From positions 460,572,995 through 460,636,994 of the forward strand of contig OY282558.1 in assembly GCA_958295665.1 (NCBI GenBank): a stretch of 64,000 bases of DNA. The letters run 5' to 3'. This DNA is from Tipula vernalis. Lineage: Eukaryota; Arthropoda; Insecta; Diptera; Tipulidae. The notes beneath the pieces were generated by a model that was given only the letters and a program-made list of their open reading frames with translations, was not told the DNA's origin and ran no database searches. Shown here piece after piece: positions 28,601-38,338 of the stretch (position 1 is the stretch's first letter; every line of letters starts with the position of its first letter). The translations under genes and the position numbers were made by a program.

Positions 28601-31600
28601 GGGTAAAGAAAAATTGGTTAATTAGCTCAGTCGGTAAGCTTGTAATATTTATTATTCCTTTTCTTTTTCTTCCATACCCTAATAAAGGCAAACGATAGCT
28701 GTCGAAAACTGACTTCGATGTAAAAAGTGAGGCCCCAAATTATTTTTAAATCTTATCCGGAAATATTTTTCACTTTTGATCAAACACTTTCCAGTAAGCT
28801 AATGATAAGCAATTGAGGTGCGAACTCTAAATTGTCCTGATCCTAGTTACAAATGACAATGCAACGACAGTTTTACATTAATCATTCAAAATTAATTTGA
28901 CAAATTTTAAGAATTTTTTAATTACGTACTAATTTTTTTTGTAACATTTCTAATTCCAGCACCAACAATGATGAAGACGATGAATACGGCTCTTATACAC
29001 TCACCTTTAATATAGACTTTCAACATGACAAAGATACCGTTTACTTTGCACACAGTTATCCTTACACATATACCGATCTACAAGATTATCTAATGGAAAT
29101 ACAGCGACACCCTGTAAAATCAAACTACTGTAAATTACGATTACTGTGTAGATCACTAGCCGGAAATAATGTATACTATTTAACTGTTACTGCACCATCG
29201 AACGATGAGGAAAGTCATAAACGGAAACGTGCCGTTATTGTTTCGGCTCGCGTTCATCCCGGGGAAACCCCTGCATCATGGATGATGAAAGGATTCATGG
29301 ATTTTATAACGGGTGATTCGATAGTGGCCAAAAAATTACGCCATAAATTTATATTCAAATTAATACCAATGTTGAATCCGGACGGTGTGATTGTGGGCAA
29401 TACACGAAATTCGTTAACCGGCAAGGATTTAAATCGTCAGTATAGGACAGTGATTCGAGAAACATATCCCTCGATTTGGTATACAAAAGCTATGATTAAA
29501 AGACTGATGGAGGAATGTGGCGTCGTTATGTATTGTGATATGCATGCACATTCCCGTAAGCACAACATTTTTATATACGGATGTGAAAATAGGAAAATGC
29601 CAGATAAGCGTCTAATTGAACAGGTTTTTCCGTTGATGCTGCATAAAAATGTGGCGGATAAATTTTCATTTGAGAATTGTAAATTTAAAGTGCAACGGAA
29701 TAAGGAGGGGACGGGTCGAATTGTTGTTTGGATGCTTGGCATTACGAATAGCTATACGATGGAAGCATCATTTGGCGGGACTACACTAGGCGTTCGGGCC
29801 GGAACACATTTTTCTACCATGGTATTATTATTTTGAACGTAAATTTAATTTTAACTAATTTTTGTTTTATTTATAACCAAACAAACAGGATTACGAACAT
29901 CTTGGACGTGCATTTTGTGAAACGCTTATGGATTACTCGGACGAGAACCCATTAAAAGTAACTCGATCATTTAAATTAGTGAAAAAAATTAGACGACGAG
30001 ATCGTAAACTGAGAAAGGCCGCCAAACGAGCGAAAAAACTGGTAGAAGAAGAACGTTTATTAAAATTACAGCAATTAGAATTTAGTTTTGAATAGTTTCA
30101 TCGGTTGGTTGATCGTAGGGACGTTTTTTCGTATATTTGGCGGTTTTTATCGTTTTGTTTTATAGTTGGTTTAGTCGATGATTTATTTATGTTTCCTTTT
30201 TATATTTAGTTTATTTAATTATTTATTATTAAATTTTGGTTTTTAAACAATTTTTAGTTTGGTTTTTATTTGAACTTAATCAATATACCTTATTCCATGA
30301 ATATAGGATCGTTTGAGAACGAAAATACTAGTCCGATTAGAACAAGAAGGTTCAAGTGCGGATGAACCACAAAATATACCCCTCTCAGATTATTCGAGCG
30401 ACGAAGGAGATACATCACCGTCTAGTTCCGAAAATGAAAATGGTAATTTATCCGATTTTGAAGGCCCATGTTGTCAACCACTAAAGGTACCTCCATCGTC
30501 GCCTGTCCTACAGGAAAAACCGCTGAAAACTAATAAAAAGGTAACAAAAATTTTCTGTTTTTTTTTATTTGCACACATCGGCACGCTTTGAAAATGTTTA
30601 CAGAGAAAACCGGCAAAATCGAATATAATGGCAAAGGGTTGCGCGAAATTCAAGCAAAATGTGTTTAAATTTAAGAAGCAAATTAAAATGTTCGAAGCAA
30701 AAGAAAAAACAGTATTAAAGGTAGGATTTGTTTTATGTGTGGGACCGTGTAAAATTCGCCAATTACGAGACCTGATCCAATCACAGAAAAAATGATTTTC
30801 CTTGTTAATTTAGCAACATGATTGATTCCTAGGTTCGACAACCAATAAATCAAAATACAAAATACATTTTGAACAAAACAAAAAAAAAAATAAACTTGGC
30901 ACCGCTAAAATATTTTAGAGGTGACCAAAAATTTTAAATATTTTTCTCTGTTACAACGGTTTCACAATATAGTACAATTCACACACAAAAATGTTAATTA
31001 GAAGTGGCAGATTTGATTGAACTTGATATTGAAAATCGCACTATAAAACATTTCGTTTATTTTACAGAAAAAGACCAAGACCAAAATTCGAAGGGAATCA
31101 TTTAAATCAAATCGAAATGTAAGAAATGGGGCATTGGTTATCTATATATGGTTAAGATTAATTCGTGCTATTGAAAATTTTCAGACTCAGCGCCAAATTT
31201 TGGATATTCCGACAACAGATCCGGGAGAAGAGTTTGTGGCCGCGTGTAATATTACAAGCGGCGAAGATGACGAATCAGATGAATATTATGACAGTGTCAA
31301 TAATAAATTATCAAATCGGACAATTCGTAATGAGTATATAAAAAAATTTTCAAATGTTTATGAGGCTGCGTGTAATATGCCACCGGAGCTTATAATAAAA
31401 TCGGCGAAGAAAGATGAAGTCTACTTAATGGTTAATGATTTAAAAAATAAAACCAATTCAGCGCCCTTAACAATCGCCACCGACCTTCCACCTATTAACT
31501 CAGCACAACGTTCCAAATCGTGGCATAATTTATCCAAGATGAATACTCGCAACATGCAAGAGGGGAGCTATGAACAAACAGAAAGTGTTAAATATTCACT

Positions 31601-32327
31601 GAAAAAGAAAATTTGGAGCGGTACCGGAGATCGAAATACTAATCGGCCACTTTCATGGGGTATTCCACAGATTGTGAAAATTCCCACTTTCGATAGCGAT
31701 GCCGTACTAGAGGAATGTTCACAAAAATTAGCCATATTGCAACAAGAGATCGAAGAATCGCGTATGGTTTCGATTAAATCGCCTACAAAAACTTTAAGCG
31801 GCATACCTAATCTACGCGCTTCACTACATAGTGCTGATGGAACGAGTTCGCAACACAAAAGCACAAATAGCAGCGGAAGCAAAATTAAATCTGCACGATC
31901 CGCTGCAAGTGACCCCGTCACTCAGTTTAGTTTATTGCATGAGAAGGATAAAAAGAAGCGTGTCAATCTAACGAAAATTGTTCAAACCGCCGATATTTTA
32001 ACACGGCTGACTAAAACCAAATTATCACCGGGCTCATTGAATAGTAAACCAGCTAATAAGTCCAGCAGTAACACACCATCGATAAAACCGATTACACCGC
32101 GGCCTTCAAAAGGGCTGAACAAATTTAAGACTGGCGGTAATGTTGCCATAGCCGTACAGCCAATCAAGAAAAAATTGAAAACACGTGCTGCGACCGCACT
32201 GCCCATAACTAAATTGTCACCGAAGCGACAAAATTTACTAGATTGTGAAACGGACACGGAAAATGTTAAAATTTTTGTTAAAAAAGTTAAATCAAAACTT
32301 AAAAAGAAAAAGAAGGGATCATCTTAG
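1606..32327 (+). CDS. NnaD: Cytosolic carboxypeptidase, AGBL2/AGBL3 (CCP2/3) type, fly NnaD-like; multi-exon gene
   Basis: Proposed coding exons are 1606-1609, 14679-14857, 18400-18552, 27295-27893, 27956-28105, 28960-29821, 29889-29957 (or to 30041), 30307-30540, 30604-30720, 31068-31118 and 31185-32327. All junctions are GT-AG and in phase, giving about 1186 residues. Order: a short N-terminal region; an Asp/Glu/Lys/Thr-rich linker; the CCP N-terminal domain ([19 protein letters not shown]); the M14 peptidase domain; and a long Lys/Ser-rich tail. Zinc ligands are H461 and E464 (HPGE) and H557 (CDMHAHS); NPDGV, GKDLNR and the catalytic E630 (YTMEASFGG) are present. CCP enzymes remove glutamates from tubulin tails in the cytosol and at axonemes. 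The family call is strong. The first exon and the junction near 29957/30041 are uncertain. An ATTAAA at 32392-32397 is a likely poly(A) signal. Confidence 0.88.
3793..3857. repeat. Left arm of the ~65-bp inverted repeat of the Penelope-like element
   Basis: Pairs with 4371-4434 in inverted orientation with a handful of mismatches. A 63-codon plus frame (3614-3805) of unknown nature ends inside this arm. Confidence 0.8.
4371..4434. repeat. Right arm of the ~65-bp inverted repeat of the Penelope-like element
   Basis: Reverse complement of 3793-3857 with few differences. It is preceded by a GATCGAAACCGGTCGG stretch just inside the element. Confidence 0.8.
6435..6493. repeat. Perfect inverted repeat: 28-bp arms with a 3-nt loop
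   Basis: Arm 6435-6462 begins CCGTTCAAACTAAAATCAAG, and its exact reverse complement occupies 6466-6493, separated only by AAA. Related but decayed phrases (TTCAAACTAAAATC) recur near 6570 and 6750. The perfect match argues for a recent origin. It is too tight a hairpin for an ordinary microRNA precursor. Confidence 0.9.
9487..9536. repeat. Two tandem copies of a 25-bp unit
   Basis: Units at 9487-9511 and 9512-9536 share the pattern AATATTTnTGTGnnACTGGGC with about four differences. A partial third copy (AATATTTT) follows. Confidence 0.7.
13786..13815. repeat. (AT)n microsatellite
   Basis: A run of AT dinucleotides with one interruption (TACATA). Nothing else notable. Confidence 0.85.
14679..14857 (+). 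CDS. NnaD: NnaD exon 2 (N-terminal region)
   Basis: Preceded by a T-rich tract and TGTAG, followed by GTATGT. Two bases complete a codon from the previous exon, then [14 protein letters not shown]... runs to ...AARWPTECQ in phase 0. The segment [17 protein letters not shown] followed by RWPTECQ is a conserved lead-in of insect CCP2/3 proteins. Confidence 0.85.
14858..18399 (+). other. NnaD intron 2, containing a LINE remnant
   Basis: AT-rich intron with a less AT-rich block from about 15.9 to 17.9 kb. Reverse-transcriptase motifs are visible on the minus strand of that block (see 16600-17240). The rest shows nothing recognisable. Confidence 0.6.
16600..17240 (-). mobile_element. Degenerate R1-like non-LTR retrotransposon, reverse transcriptase portion
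   Basis: On the minus strand, 16933-16888 reads [14 protein letters not shown], matching the RT motif G-(V/C)-P-Q-G-S-(I/V)-L-G-P-L-(L/I)-W-N. 16841-16823 encodes DFADD, the active-site (Y/F)ADD box. Further downstream, a LSKGKFD segment resembles the R1-clade LLKGKLD region. Upstream on the same strand, a stretch ending [18 protein letters not shown] (17033-17236) fits the RT fingers-to-palm linker. Stops interrupt every frame, so it is a fossil. Less certain remnants may extend to about 15.9 kb and 17.8 kb. Confidence 0.62.
18400..18552 (+). CDS. NnaD: NnaD exon 3
   Basis: Preceded by TTATTAAG and followed by GTGAGT. The 51 codons read [20 protein letters not shown]... to ...YNPISAVNY, phase 0 on both sides. 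The stretch (RI.HIDYVP.TP..Y.KPTG.EL.PRPVGEE) is a recognisable CCP2/3 N-terminal motif. Confidence 0.88.
20894..21304. mobile_element. MITE with ~60-bp terminal inverted repeats and TA target duplication
   Basis: The left end, GTCGTGTTTTCCATGAGAAC, and the right end (reverse complement GCCGGTTTTTCCATGAGAAC) are followed on both sides by matching CTGCACTAGAACTCGATAAA and then TTTAAATTCC with few mismatches. TA dinucleotides flank the element at 20892-20893 and 21305-21306, as expected for the Tc1/mariner superfamily. There is no coding capacity inside about 290 bp. Confidence 0.75.
26060..26520 (-). mobile_element. Degenerate Ty3/gypsy-type integrase fragment
   Basis: Minus-strand frames around 26365-26280 read [18 protein letters not shown] and then [13 protein letters not shown], the junction between the zinc-binding and catalytic parts of insect gypsy integrases. 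Further on, in other frames, come [14 protein letters not shown] (compare IISDRGTAFTS with its catalytic Asp) and FRKRCEEAD. Several frame changes and stops show it is inactive. It is unrelated in sequence to the intact-looking element at 48.6-54.4 kb, so it represents a second gypsy lineage. Confidence 0.65.
26572..26799. mobile_element. MITE with 36-bp terminal inverted repeats and TA target duplication
   Basis: The left terminus begins GCATTGCCAGACTGCGATTT and the right terminus is its reverse complement with a single A/G difference across 36 bp. TA dinucleotides flank it at 26570-26571 and 26800-26801. At 228 bp with no coding capacity, it is consistent with a Tc1/mariner-derived MITE. 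Confidence 0.8.
27295..27893 (+). CDS. NnaD: NnaD exon 4 (acidic linker plus CCP N-terminal domain)
   Basis: Preceded by TTGACATTAG; donor GTAGGT at 27894. The first half encodes a charged, low-complexity linker (a KEKKKHKR run, [11 protein letters not shown], and a run of eight Thr from an ACC/ACA repeat). The second half encodes the conserved CCP segment with [42 protein letters not shown] and [11 protein letters not shown]. The final Arg codon is split AG/G with the next exon. Confidence 0.9.
27956..28105 (+). CDS. NnaD: NnaD exon 5
   Basis: Preceded by ATGATTTAG, donor GTAAGT at 28106. Encodes [19 protein letters not shown] then [19 protein letters not shown], highly conserved in CCP2/3. 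The last Pro codon is split CC/C. Confidence 0.92.
28106..28959 (+). other. NnaD intron 5
   Basis: Non-coding. It contains a TTAGCTCAGTCGGTAAGCT stretch at 28622-28640 that resembles a tRNA/SINE A box, without a convincing B box after it. Confidence 0.7.
28960..29821 (+). CDS. NnaD: NnaD exon 6, M14 carboxypeptidase catalytic exon
   Basis: Preceded by TAATTCCAG and followed by GTATTA. This one exon holds the whole active site: HPGE (two zinc ligands, codons from 29255), NPDGVIVGN, the substrate-binding GKDLNRQY, the third zinc ligand in CDMHAHS, and the catalytic Glu in [10 protein letters not shown] near the end. Nothing essential is missing, so the enzyme should be active. Confidence 0.95.
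29889..30095 (+). CDS. NnaD: NnaD exon 7 with alternative terminal reading (short isoform stop at 30095)
   Basis: Preceded by CAAACAAACAG. It begins [21 protein letters not shown], the end of the peptidase fold. If not spliced further it continues as a very basic tail ([19 protein letters not shown]) to a TAG at 30093-30095, and ATTAAA at 30228-30233 could serve as a poly(A) signal, giving a ~717-residue form. For the long form, an in-phase donor can be GTAACT after 29957 or GTAGAA after 30041, joining to 30307. Both donors are weak, so the boundary is not settled. Confidence 0.75.
   Translation, partial: DYEHLGRAFCETLMDYSDENPLKVTRSFKLVKKIRRRDRKLRKAAKRAKKLVEEERLLKLQQLEFSFE
30307..30540 (+). 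CDS. NnaD: NnaD exon 8 (C-terminal tail)
   Basis: Preceded by TGAATATAG, donor GTAACA. 78 codons in phase 0: [15 protein letters not shown] followed by a Ser/Asp/Glu-rich stretch ([19 protein letters not shown]). Low complexity, but continuous open phase with its neighbours supports it. Confidence 0.75.
30604..30720 (+). CDS. NnaD: NnaD exon 9 (C-terminal tail)
   Basis: Flanked by TTTACAG and GTAGGA. 39 Lys-rich codons ([18 protein letters not shown]...), phase 0 on both sides. Confidence 0.65.
31068..31118 (+). CDS. NnaD: NnaD exon 10 (17-codon microexon)
   Basis: Flanked by TATTTTACAG and GTAAGA. Encodes [17 protein letters not shown] in phase 0. Confidence 0.65.
31185..32327 (+). CDS. 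NnaD: NnaD exon 11 (terminal exon of the long isoform)
   Basis: Preceded by TTTTCAG, ends at a TAG at 32325-32327. 380 codons begin [20 protein letters not shown]. The rest is Ser/Lys/Thr-rich and probably disordered, ending in a Lys-rich run ([12 protein letters not shown]). The long open frame in an AT-rich genome, with two shorter antisense shadow frames, is good evidence that it is coding. An ATTAAA lies at 32392-32397. Confidence 0.85.
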   Translation, partial: TQRQILDIPTTDPGEEFVAACNITSGEDDESDEYYDSVNNKLSNRTIRNEYIKKFSNVYEAACNMPPELIIKSAKKDEVYLMVNDLKNKTNSAPLTIATDLPPINSAQRSKSWHNLSKMNTRNMQEGSYEQTESVKYSLKKKIWSGTGDRNTNRPLSWGIPQIVKIPTFDSDAVLEECSQKLAILQQEIEESRMVSIKSPTKTLSGIPNLRASLHSADGTSSQHKSTNSSGSKIKSARSAASDPVTQFSLLHEKDKKKRVNLTKIVQTADILTRLTKTKLSPGSLNSKPANKSSSNTPSIKPITPRPSKGLNKFKTGGNVAIAVQPIKKKLKTRAATALPITKLSPKRQNLLDCETDTENVKIFVKKVKSKLKKKKKGSS

Positions 32328-35300
32328 AAAAAAGTCGGTGGGAATTTTTTGATTTTTGTATCGCGCTAATTTATTTATAACATTTTAGAAAATTAAAGAG
32401 TTTCTTTATAAGTTTGATTGTTTTTATTGAGGATTCAAGATTTATCATCCATCAAACTCGGTCGGTCATACCATCAAATTCCATAATATTACCAATCCTT
32501 CACCAGACAAAGTTCTTAAGACGAAACTCAAAAATGCGAAATACGTACTAATGGCACATCAGCCCTCGTCTTCAAATCACTGCGTTAAGTATTCAATACA
32601 ACCATGATGGAAATTAATTGTATGACAAAAAAAAATCTTACGTCAAGATGTTATCTCTAGTCTTAATTTTGATCCCACACAAGATTTACGATCCAGATAA
32701 GGTGAAATAAAACCAAAATTCCATTTTTGTACGAATCAAAAATCGATATTTATTACTTTCACTTCCTGCACACGTTCAATCATGACAGAACAAGAGCTGT
32801 AATTTACTAAACTTTAGAAAATAAATTGCGTGCATCCACTTACCTTAACTATATAAAAACGTGTGATAAAACGGAAATATGTCTATAATTAACAAAATTA
32901 AATTATAGAAATAGATTTAAAGGCGGCCTATTTGTAATTTACGACAGAACACATAACAAACAAAAGTAATTTTGACAGTCCGCAAAAATTCTACAGCGTG
33001 TTGCTGAACATACCTTCCCAAGTAACCATAAATTATAAGACACAAAAAGAACGAACAACAATTTGACAAAAAATGACGACAAACTGGGACAAAATTTGTT
33101 ACAGATAATCATAGATTATTCTAAATACATAGATTTGAAACAAAGTTTTTTCCCATATAATATACATATTCTATTTCAAGCGTAGACAGCTGGAGAAGGA
33201 CGGAAATATATGGGTTCTTACGAATAATGTATGGTTGCGCTTTCTTTTATGTAAACAAACCATTTAGTTTTTATTGTTGTTAAAAAGTGGTTTTGCGTAG
33301 TTTCGTGAAAATTAAAAATGATCAAATAAAACAAAACAATTTAAAAAAATATATATAATTAATTATTATTTCTGATAAATTATTAAAAAAAATTTATGAA
33401 AAATGTAGTGTATAATCAGAAAATGTCGTAACAATACTCACAACAAATTACGTAGGATTTCTTTTCATCTATAAGTTTTATTGTGGTTTATATATAACGA
33501 AATTAAAATTGTGATGTAAATATTGTAATTTGTGATAAAAAAAGTGCACTTTTAATTTAAATTTATTACTTTATTATCAAACATTATCAAAAAACAAATG
33601 TTGTTGTTGTTGGGTTCTTATGATTTTTTTTACAATTATATTTACCAGGTCCGCACTTAAAGTATAACGTAATGACGCGTTTTTAGAAAAGTTATTTTTA
33701 ATAATAAAATTAAATTTTACTAAAAATATTGAATTTAATTGAATTTAATATTGAATAATTATAAGTGTATTTGCATCTAAAATAAAAATGTTTTTAAACT
33801 TTAATTGTTTTATTTTAAGCAACCCACTTTATTCTAAACCATTGAATAAAATTCTAAATACGGCCCTAATATATTTTAGTCTTTCTGTTTGTCATAATTG
33901 ATGAAAGCGAACAACGACGACAATCGTATAAAAAAATTATGCGCATTCACTTTTTATCTAAAAAAAGCAAATTAATTTTTTATTTAATTCTTTTCGGCTA
34001 AATTAAATAAAATATACAAGAAGACCAACAAATAAGATTACTAATTGAATTGGTGTGGCGTAAAAAGCAAATTAATGTAAATTTTCATGTATAAATCTAC
34101 CTATATCTTTTACCGCTAGTTTACTATGGAAAAGCATAGTGATGCTCCTTATATTATTATAATTTATTTGGGTATTTGTGAGAATTTTGATAGTAAGATT
34201 GTACATTTTTATGACCATTATGAATAGAATTTTATCCGGTTGTAAAAATCATTTTGTCACAAAATATCCCAGTAAAGATCCCGCAATATTGTCACATTAA
34301 ATTTTATGATCACAATTTTTGGTCATAGGGGTAAGTATTCAGCCCTTAAAGCAAATGTATTAAAATTACAGGTTTGGTATGTAGGGTTTACAAGCAGACG
34401 GATAGCGACATGTCCCAACCGGCTTCTTGCTTCCATTCACAATTTAATTTAATTTATTTAATCTTATAAATTTGTATACGCGTGTCCACTCTATTTTGAG
34501 TTTACGCTCATTACAATATAGCGGGCAGCAAAAGGTGGTTAACATAACCAAACAAACATAATCTCATTTAATACTTCGAGAAAATTACATAAATTTACAA
34601 TGCACCATACGTATGTCCCGAGGTTGTAGCATTTCGCCATTTTAAAAAAATTTAAGAATTTCCGAAAAATTACAAAAAAAAAATGTACAACCGACTGACT
34701 CGGAAGTCAAAGCCCATCAGCGACCAGCGCAGAATTTTTTTTGTGTTTACCAACTTTTTTTTTGTGTTATACGAGACTTTAATTCTATATTTTAAAAAAA
34801 ACGTGTATTTTTTAAAATTTTTATTTAAAATACATAGAAACATAAGAAAATACGGAAACTGCACGATATGTCACATTTATTGAGGTTATGTTTAGTATCA
34901 AGAAGCATTTTTCTTGCAGTTGGGTGTGGAACCTGTTGTTGCGGTGGTAAAACCAACATTATTCGATACATGTTCCTTTAATTGAAATTTTTCTATTAAA
35001 AATATAAAATAATTGACTGTTTTATTAAAAAAATGCCTTTATTTTTGCTCAAACTACGATTTGAAAAGGTAAATTAGTTAATATTTAATGTCGAATTCTT
35101 TTTGTTTTTTCAAATCAATGTAAATTTTGTGGTTAAAAAGTACGTTCAGAAACTTCAATTTTTATTTGTCAAAGTTGTGAATATATAGAGTTTTTTGTGT
35201 CTTGATTTTATATCATTTTAATTGTTGTTTAATTATTTTAATCGTTTTCGGAATTTTATATGCTTGACGTTTGCTTATTTCAGCTCTATTTGTTAAACTC

Positions 35301-35638
35301 TATGTAAAAATTCCACTGCTGGTAGGGAACAAAGCATTTTCATGATTGTACATACATGAATGTAGGCATTTATTTGCAACTGCTTGCAAGACAGAGAGAG
35401 ATAGAGAGAGAGAGGAAAATCATAAAAAAACGTCAAATTAACAAAACTACGGTCGGGAAAAAATTTTGTTTTACCGCATTTTACTGTTTTTTTTTCTCGA
35501 GAAAATAATAAGTTTTTCATCTATATTATAAGTACTGAAAATGCTTACAAATATATAAATTCGTAAATAGTTTGTATTTAAAAAAACGAGAAATTTTTCT
35601 TGTGCGTTGTTTGACGGTAGTGCCGCTAAGATCCAAGG
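32328..35638. other. Intergenic region, no gene seen
   Basis: AT-rich. Short frames around 34.67-34.88 kb exist on both strands over the same bases and look like chance. The only notable motif is the GA repeat near 35.4 kb. Confidence 0.6.
35392..35414. promoter_or_regulatory. (GA)n tract upstream of the AT-hook gene
   Basis: AGAGAGAGATAGAGAGAGAGAG-type tract about 225 bp before the start codon at 35639. In flies such tracts bind GAGA factor and are common in promoters. The role here is inferred from position only. Confidence 0.3.
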
Positions 35639-37843
35639 ATGAAGCGTAAGAAATCGGCAAATAAAGCTCAAAAGGTAGCTAAACAAGTGCAAATATCGAG
35701 TGAAAATATGGAAGCGAAAGCTTTAGAAACACCCGAAAAATGTTCTCTGTGTCTAAGCGACGAGAGTCCAGCATCTGAATGTCAACAATTTTTGTTCGAT
35801 AATTTAGAAAATGCGTTTGGCTTTTCGGTGGTGAGTGGCGGGCGGAGACGCGCGATTTAATTAAAACAAAAGTGTAATAAGCGTTTCATTTATCATTTCA
35901 GCTTAAAATACCTGACAAAAATAAATTTAAAATATGTGTTACGTGTTCGTATCACATCAACATCTTGGCCAAATTTGTAAATAACAACATTTGTGTGTCG
36001 GGCGCCAATCCTCTTTGTTTCATGTGCAAAAACTACACAGTTTTTGATATAAGGCCGAATGACTTACAGGTCCAGCTAAAGAATTCACCATTTGGAGCAG
36101 TAAGTAAATTATACTATGTCGAATTTAGGGCTTAGGTATAATTATCAGCCTCTTTATATATTCCAGCAAACCGAAGATAAGGGGAACTACTATGCTTGTG
36201 TCGTTTGCCTCTACCAATTGAGGAAATATCAAAAATACAAGAATCTGATTGATAAATATCGCGATAATGAGCCGGTTACTCCTACTACAAGTTCAACCGC
36301 TCGTATAAAATCAACTGTTGCTGTAAAACCCACTGTTGCTCGTGTGAAATCTACCGGTGATGAAAATGTATCTGGGTCGTCGGAACCGTCAGTCGTTTCA
36401 TCCACAAAAACTATAAATTGTCCAACCGTTTTGTTACACAAACTTGATGTTTCGAAATTCAAAATGACTTCGTTCGATTTGGTCGAGGATAACCCTATCA
36501 CGACAAAAGCTGGTCGGAAACGTGGCAGAGCTGATTCAATCTACACTGAGGTATTACCAAAGAAACGTCGGTATGAGCCATCACCATCGCCTGAACCATC
36601 AGAAGATTCTGATGTCGATGATGCGGAATCTCTTGTATTCGAAACTTGGGGATCGGGGAAAAAATCAGGAAAACGAGTCACCATAAACACGCAGCCCAGC
36701 GTAATGAAAGCGCCATCCGGATCCAGTAAAACCCCAATGAAATCGGCGTTAAAGACACCCCAGAAAACCCCGCCAAAATCTCCACAGAAAATTCCAGTGA
36801 AAGCATCCCAGAAAACTTCACAGAAACCTCCAACTAATAAGGGGAAGCCCACTGGAAAGCTTCAAATTAAATTTCCGCCTCGGGCACCTAAATCTCTTAA
36901 AGAGGCACCAGAAGTTGTAAAAGGAGCTGGAAGAGGTAGACCTGCAAAATCACCTATAGTCGTTACGCCAGTCGAACCAGCTAAATCGATTGGAAGACCA
37001 CGAAAATCAACCAGTGCGTCACCCCGACTACCGGCAAAATTAGAAACAAAAAATTCGAAAAAAATTGAAGCAGACGAAAAGAACGCGGATGATGATCTTG
37101 GTGATTCTATTCCTGAAACACCGAAAACTGGTCGAAAAAAACGAATGCCTATTAAAAAACCGACTCCTATGAAAACTCCAGCTGAAAAGAAGCAAATGGT
37201 GGCTGTGGTAGCCGCGGATGAAGGAGTTGAGGATAAGGATGATAGCGATGCTGAGGATACCTTACTTAGCGAAAATGATTTAGTTATTCCAGAAAGCTCT
37301 GATGTTACGCCTGGAAAAATCATGGATCTCATCGATGACCAGGAAGATGATGATCAGGCCGAGGTGATAATTCCTGAAGACACCGATGACATGGCAAAAA
37401 TGATCATAGACGGTGACTCAGAACAAAATCATGAAGATTCCGATAATGACAACACTGGAGGGGGAAAAGAATTGCGAGAGATATCTGGTAAATCAGATCC
37501 GAATACATCTGCAAATCTGATCGACGATGATGATGATGAGCAACCAGCTCCAACCATTATTGGAGATACCGTATCCGATATAGTTGAATTCATAAAAACC
37601 ACTATAGCACAGGAGGTTGAATCTCAAAACGATACCGTAGCTGGATCGACATCAACCTCCACAAAGGCAGCAGCGAATGGAAATTCAAATTCGGACAAAG
37701 AGAATACCGTCGATTTACTGCGGGATGAGAGTAACTCGAGTGATTTTGGTGTCATCAAAAAATTGAACAACAACGAGCGTGTCCAATTGGACATAAACAT
37801 GGATAAGATATTTGATGAGCTTAGAACAGAGGCGACACCATGA
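35639..37843 (+). CDS. Nuclear AT-hook protein with two tandem ZAD-like CxxC zinc modules
   Basis: Exons 35639-35830, 35902-36099 and 36167-37843, all phase 0 with GT-AG introns of 71 and 67 bp, give 688 residues. CxxC pairs at C35/C38, C76/C79, C103/C106 and C141/C144 form two modules (spacers 37 and 34 residues) like the CxxC-x~40-CxxC layout of insect ZAD domains. A Lys/Pro/Thr repeat region (KTPQKTPPKSPQK, around residues 320-345), two AT-hooks (GRGRPAKSP near 385, IGRPRKSTS near 405), further GRKRGR and GRKKR patches, and long Asp/Glu stretches follow. This composition points to a chromatin or DNA-binding role in the nucleus. No C2H2 fingers follow the modules, unlike typical ZAD proteins. 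I do not recognise a named orthologue. Confidence 0.88.
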
Positions 37844-38160
37844 GTGTCCATAGAATTTAGTAATTTTCATTTTAAATTTTCGAATAATATTTAGTAGTTT
37901 TGCTGCACCCAACCACTTCAACTACCACCTTTTGTCATATCCCCGATTTTATTACTCCCTTACCTCAGCCCCTCAAAAATCATTTGATTTGAGACGTACA
38001 AAAATTACTAAAAATTAAACAAACCAGACATCCATTACAGACCCTTTTTTCACCTTCATTATTTTATATAAACAAAAAATGAAAAAAAAAAAAAATGATT
38101 GAAATACTTCGTTTATTAATTAAATACTAAGCGATTAATTATATTTGATTAGAATATAAG

Positions 38161-38166
38161 AATAAA
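38161..38166 (+). terminator. Likely poly(A) signal AATAAA of the AT-hook gene
   Basis: AATAAA (repeated as AATAAATAAA) about 320 bp after the stop at 37843, before the convergent TTC29-like gene. Confidence 0.45.
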
Positions 38167-38291
38167 TAAAATATTATAAAAAATTGGTGTCCGTAATGAT
38201 TCGGGTATTTTTATATTGTTTTGCGAATGTTCGTTTTGATTCCGAAATTTTCCGACTATAAATTATAGTGAATGAGCCTCCCACAATTAAT

Positions 38292-38297
38292 TTTATT
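38292..38297 (-). terminator. Likely poly(A) signal of the TTC29-like gene
   Basis: AATAAA on the minus strand, 42 nt downstream of the stop codon at 38341-38339. Confidence 0.55.
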
Positions 38298-38338
38298 ATG
38301 TAATAAAGACAGCTTAATACAAGTTATAGTAATTAGTG

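Noticed and set aside
31568..32257. Two minus-strand frames opposite the last carboxypeptidase exon
   Set aside because: Shadows of the Ser/Lys-rich coding exon; no recognisable domain.
34670..34883. Overlapping 64- and 66-codon frames on opposite strands
   Set aside because: Both come from the same AT-rich bases; at most one could be real and neither has a domain.
36862..37332. 156-codon minus-strand frame and neighbours opposite the AT-hook gene (also 36229-36501, 36541-36852, 37624-37851)
   Set aside because: They lie antisense to a well-supported exon with biased Lys/Pro/Ser codons, which opens shadow frames. No domain or splice context.
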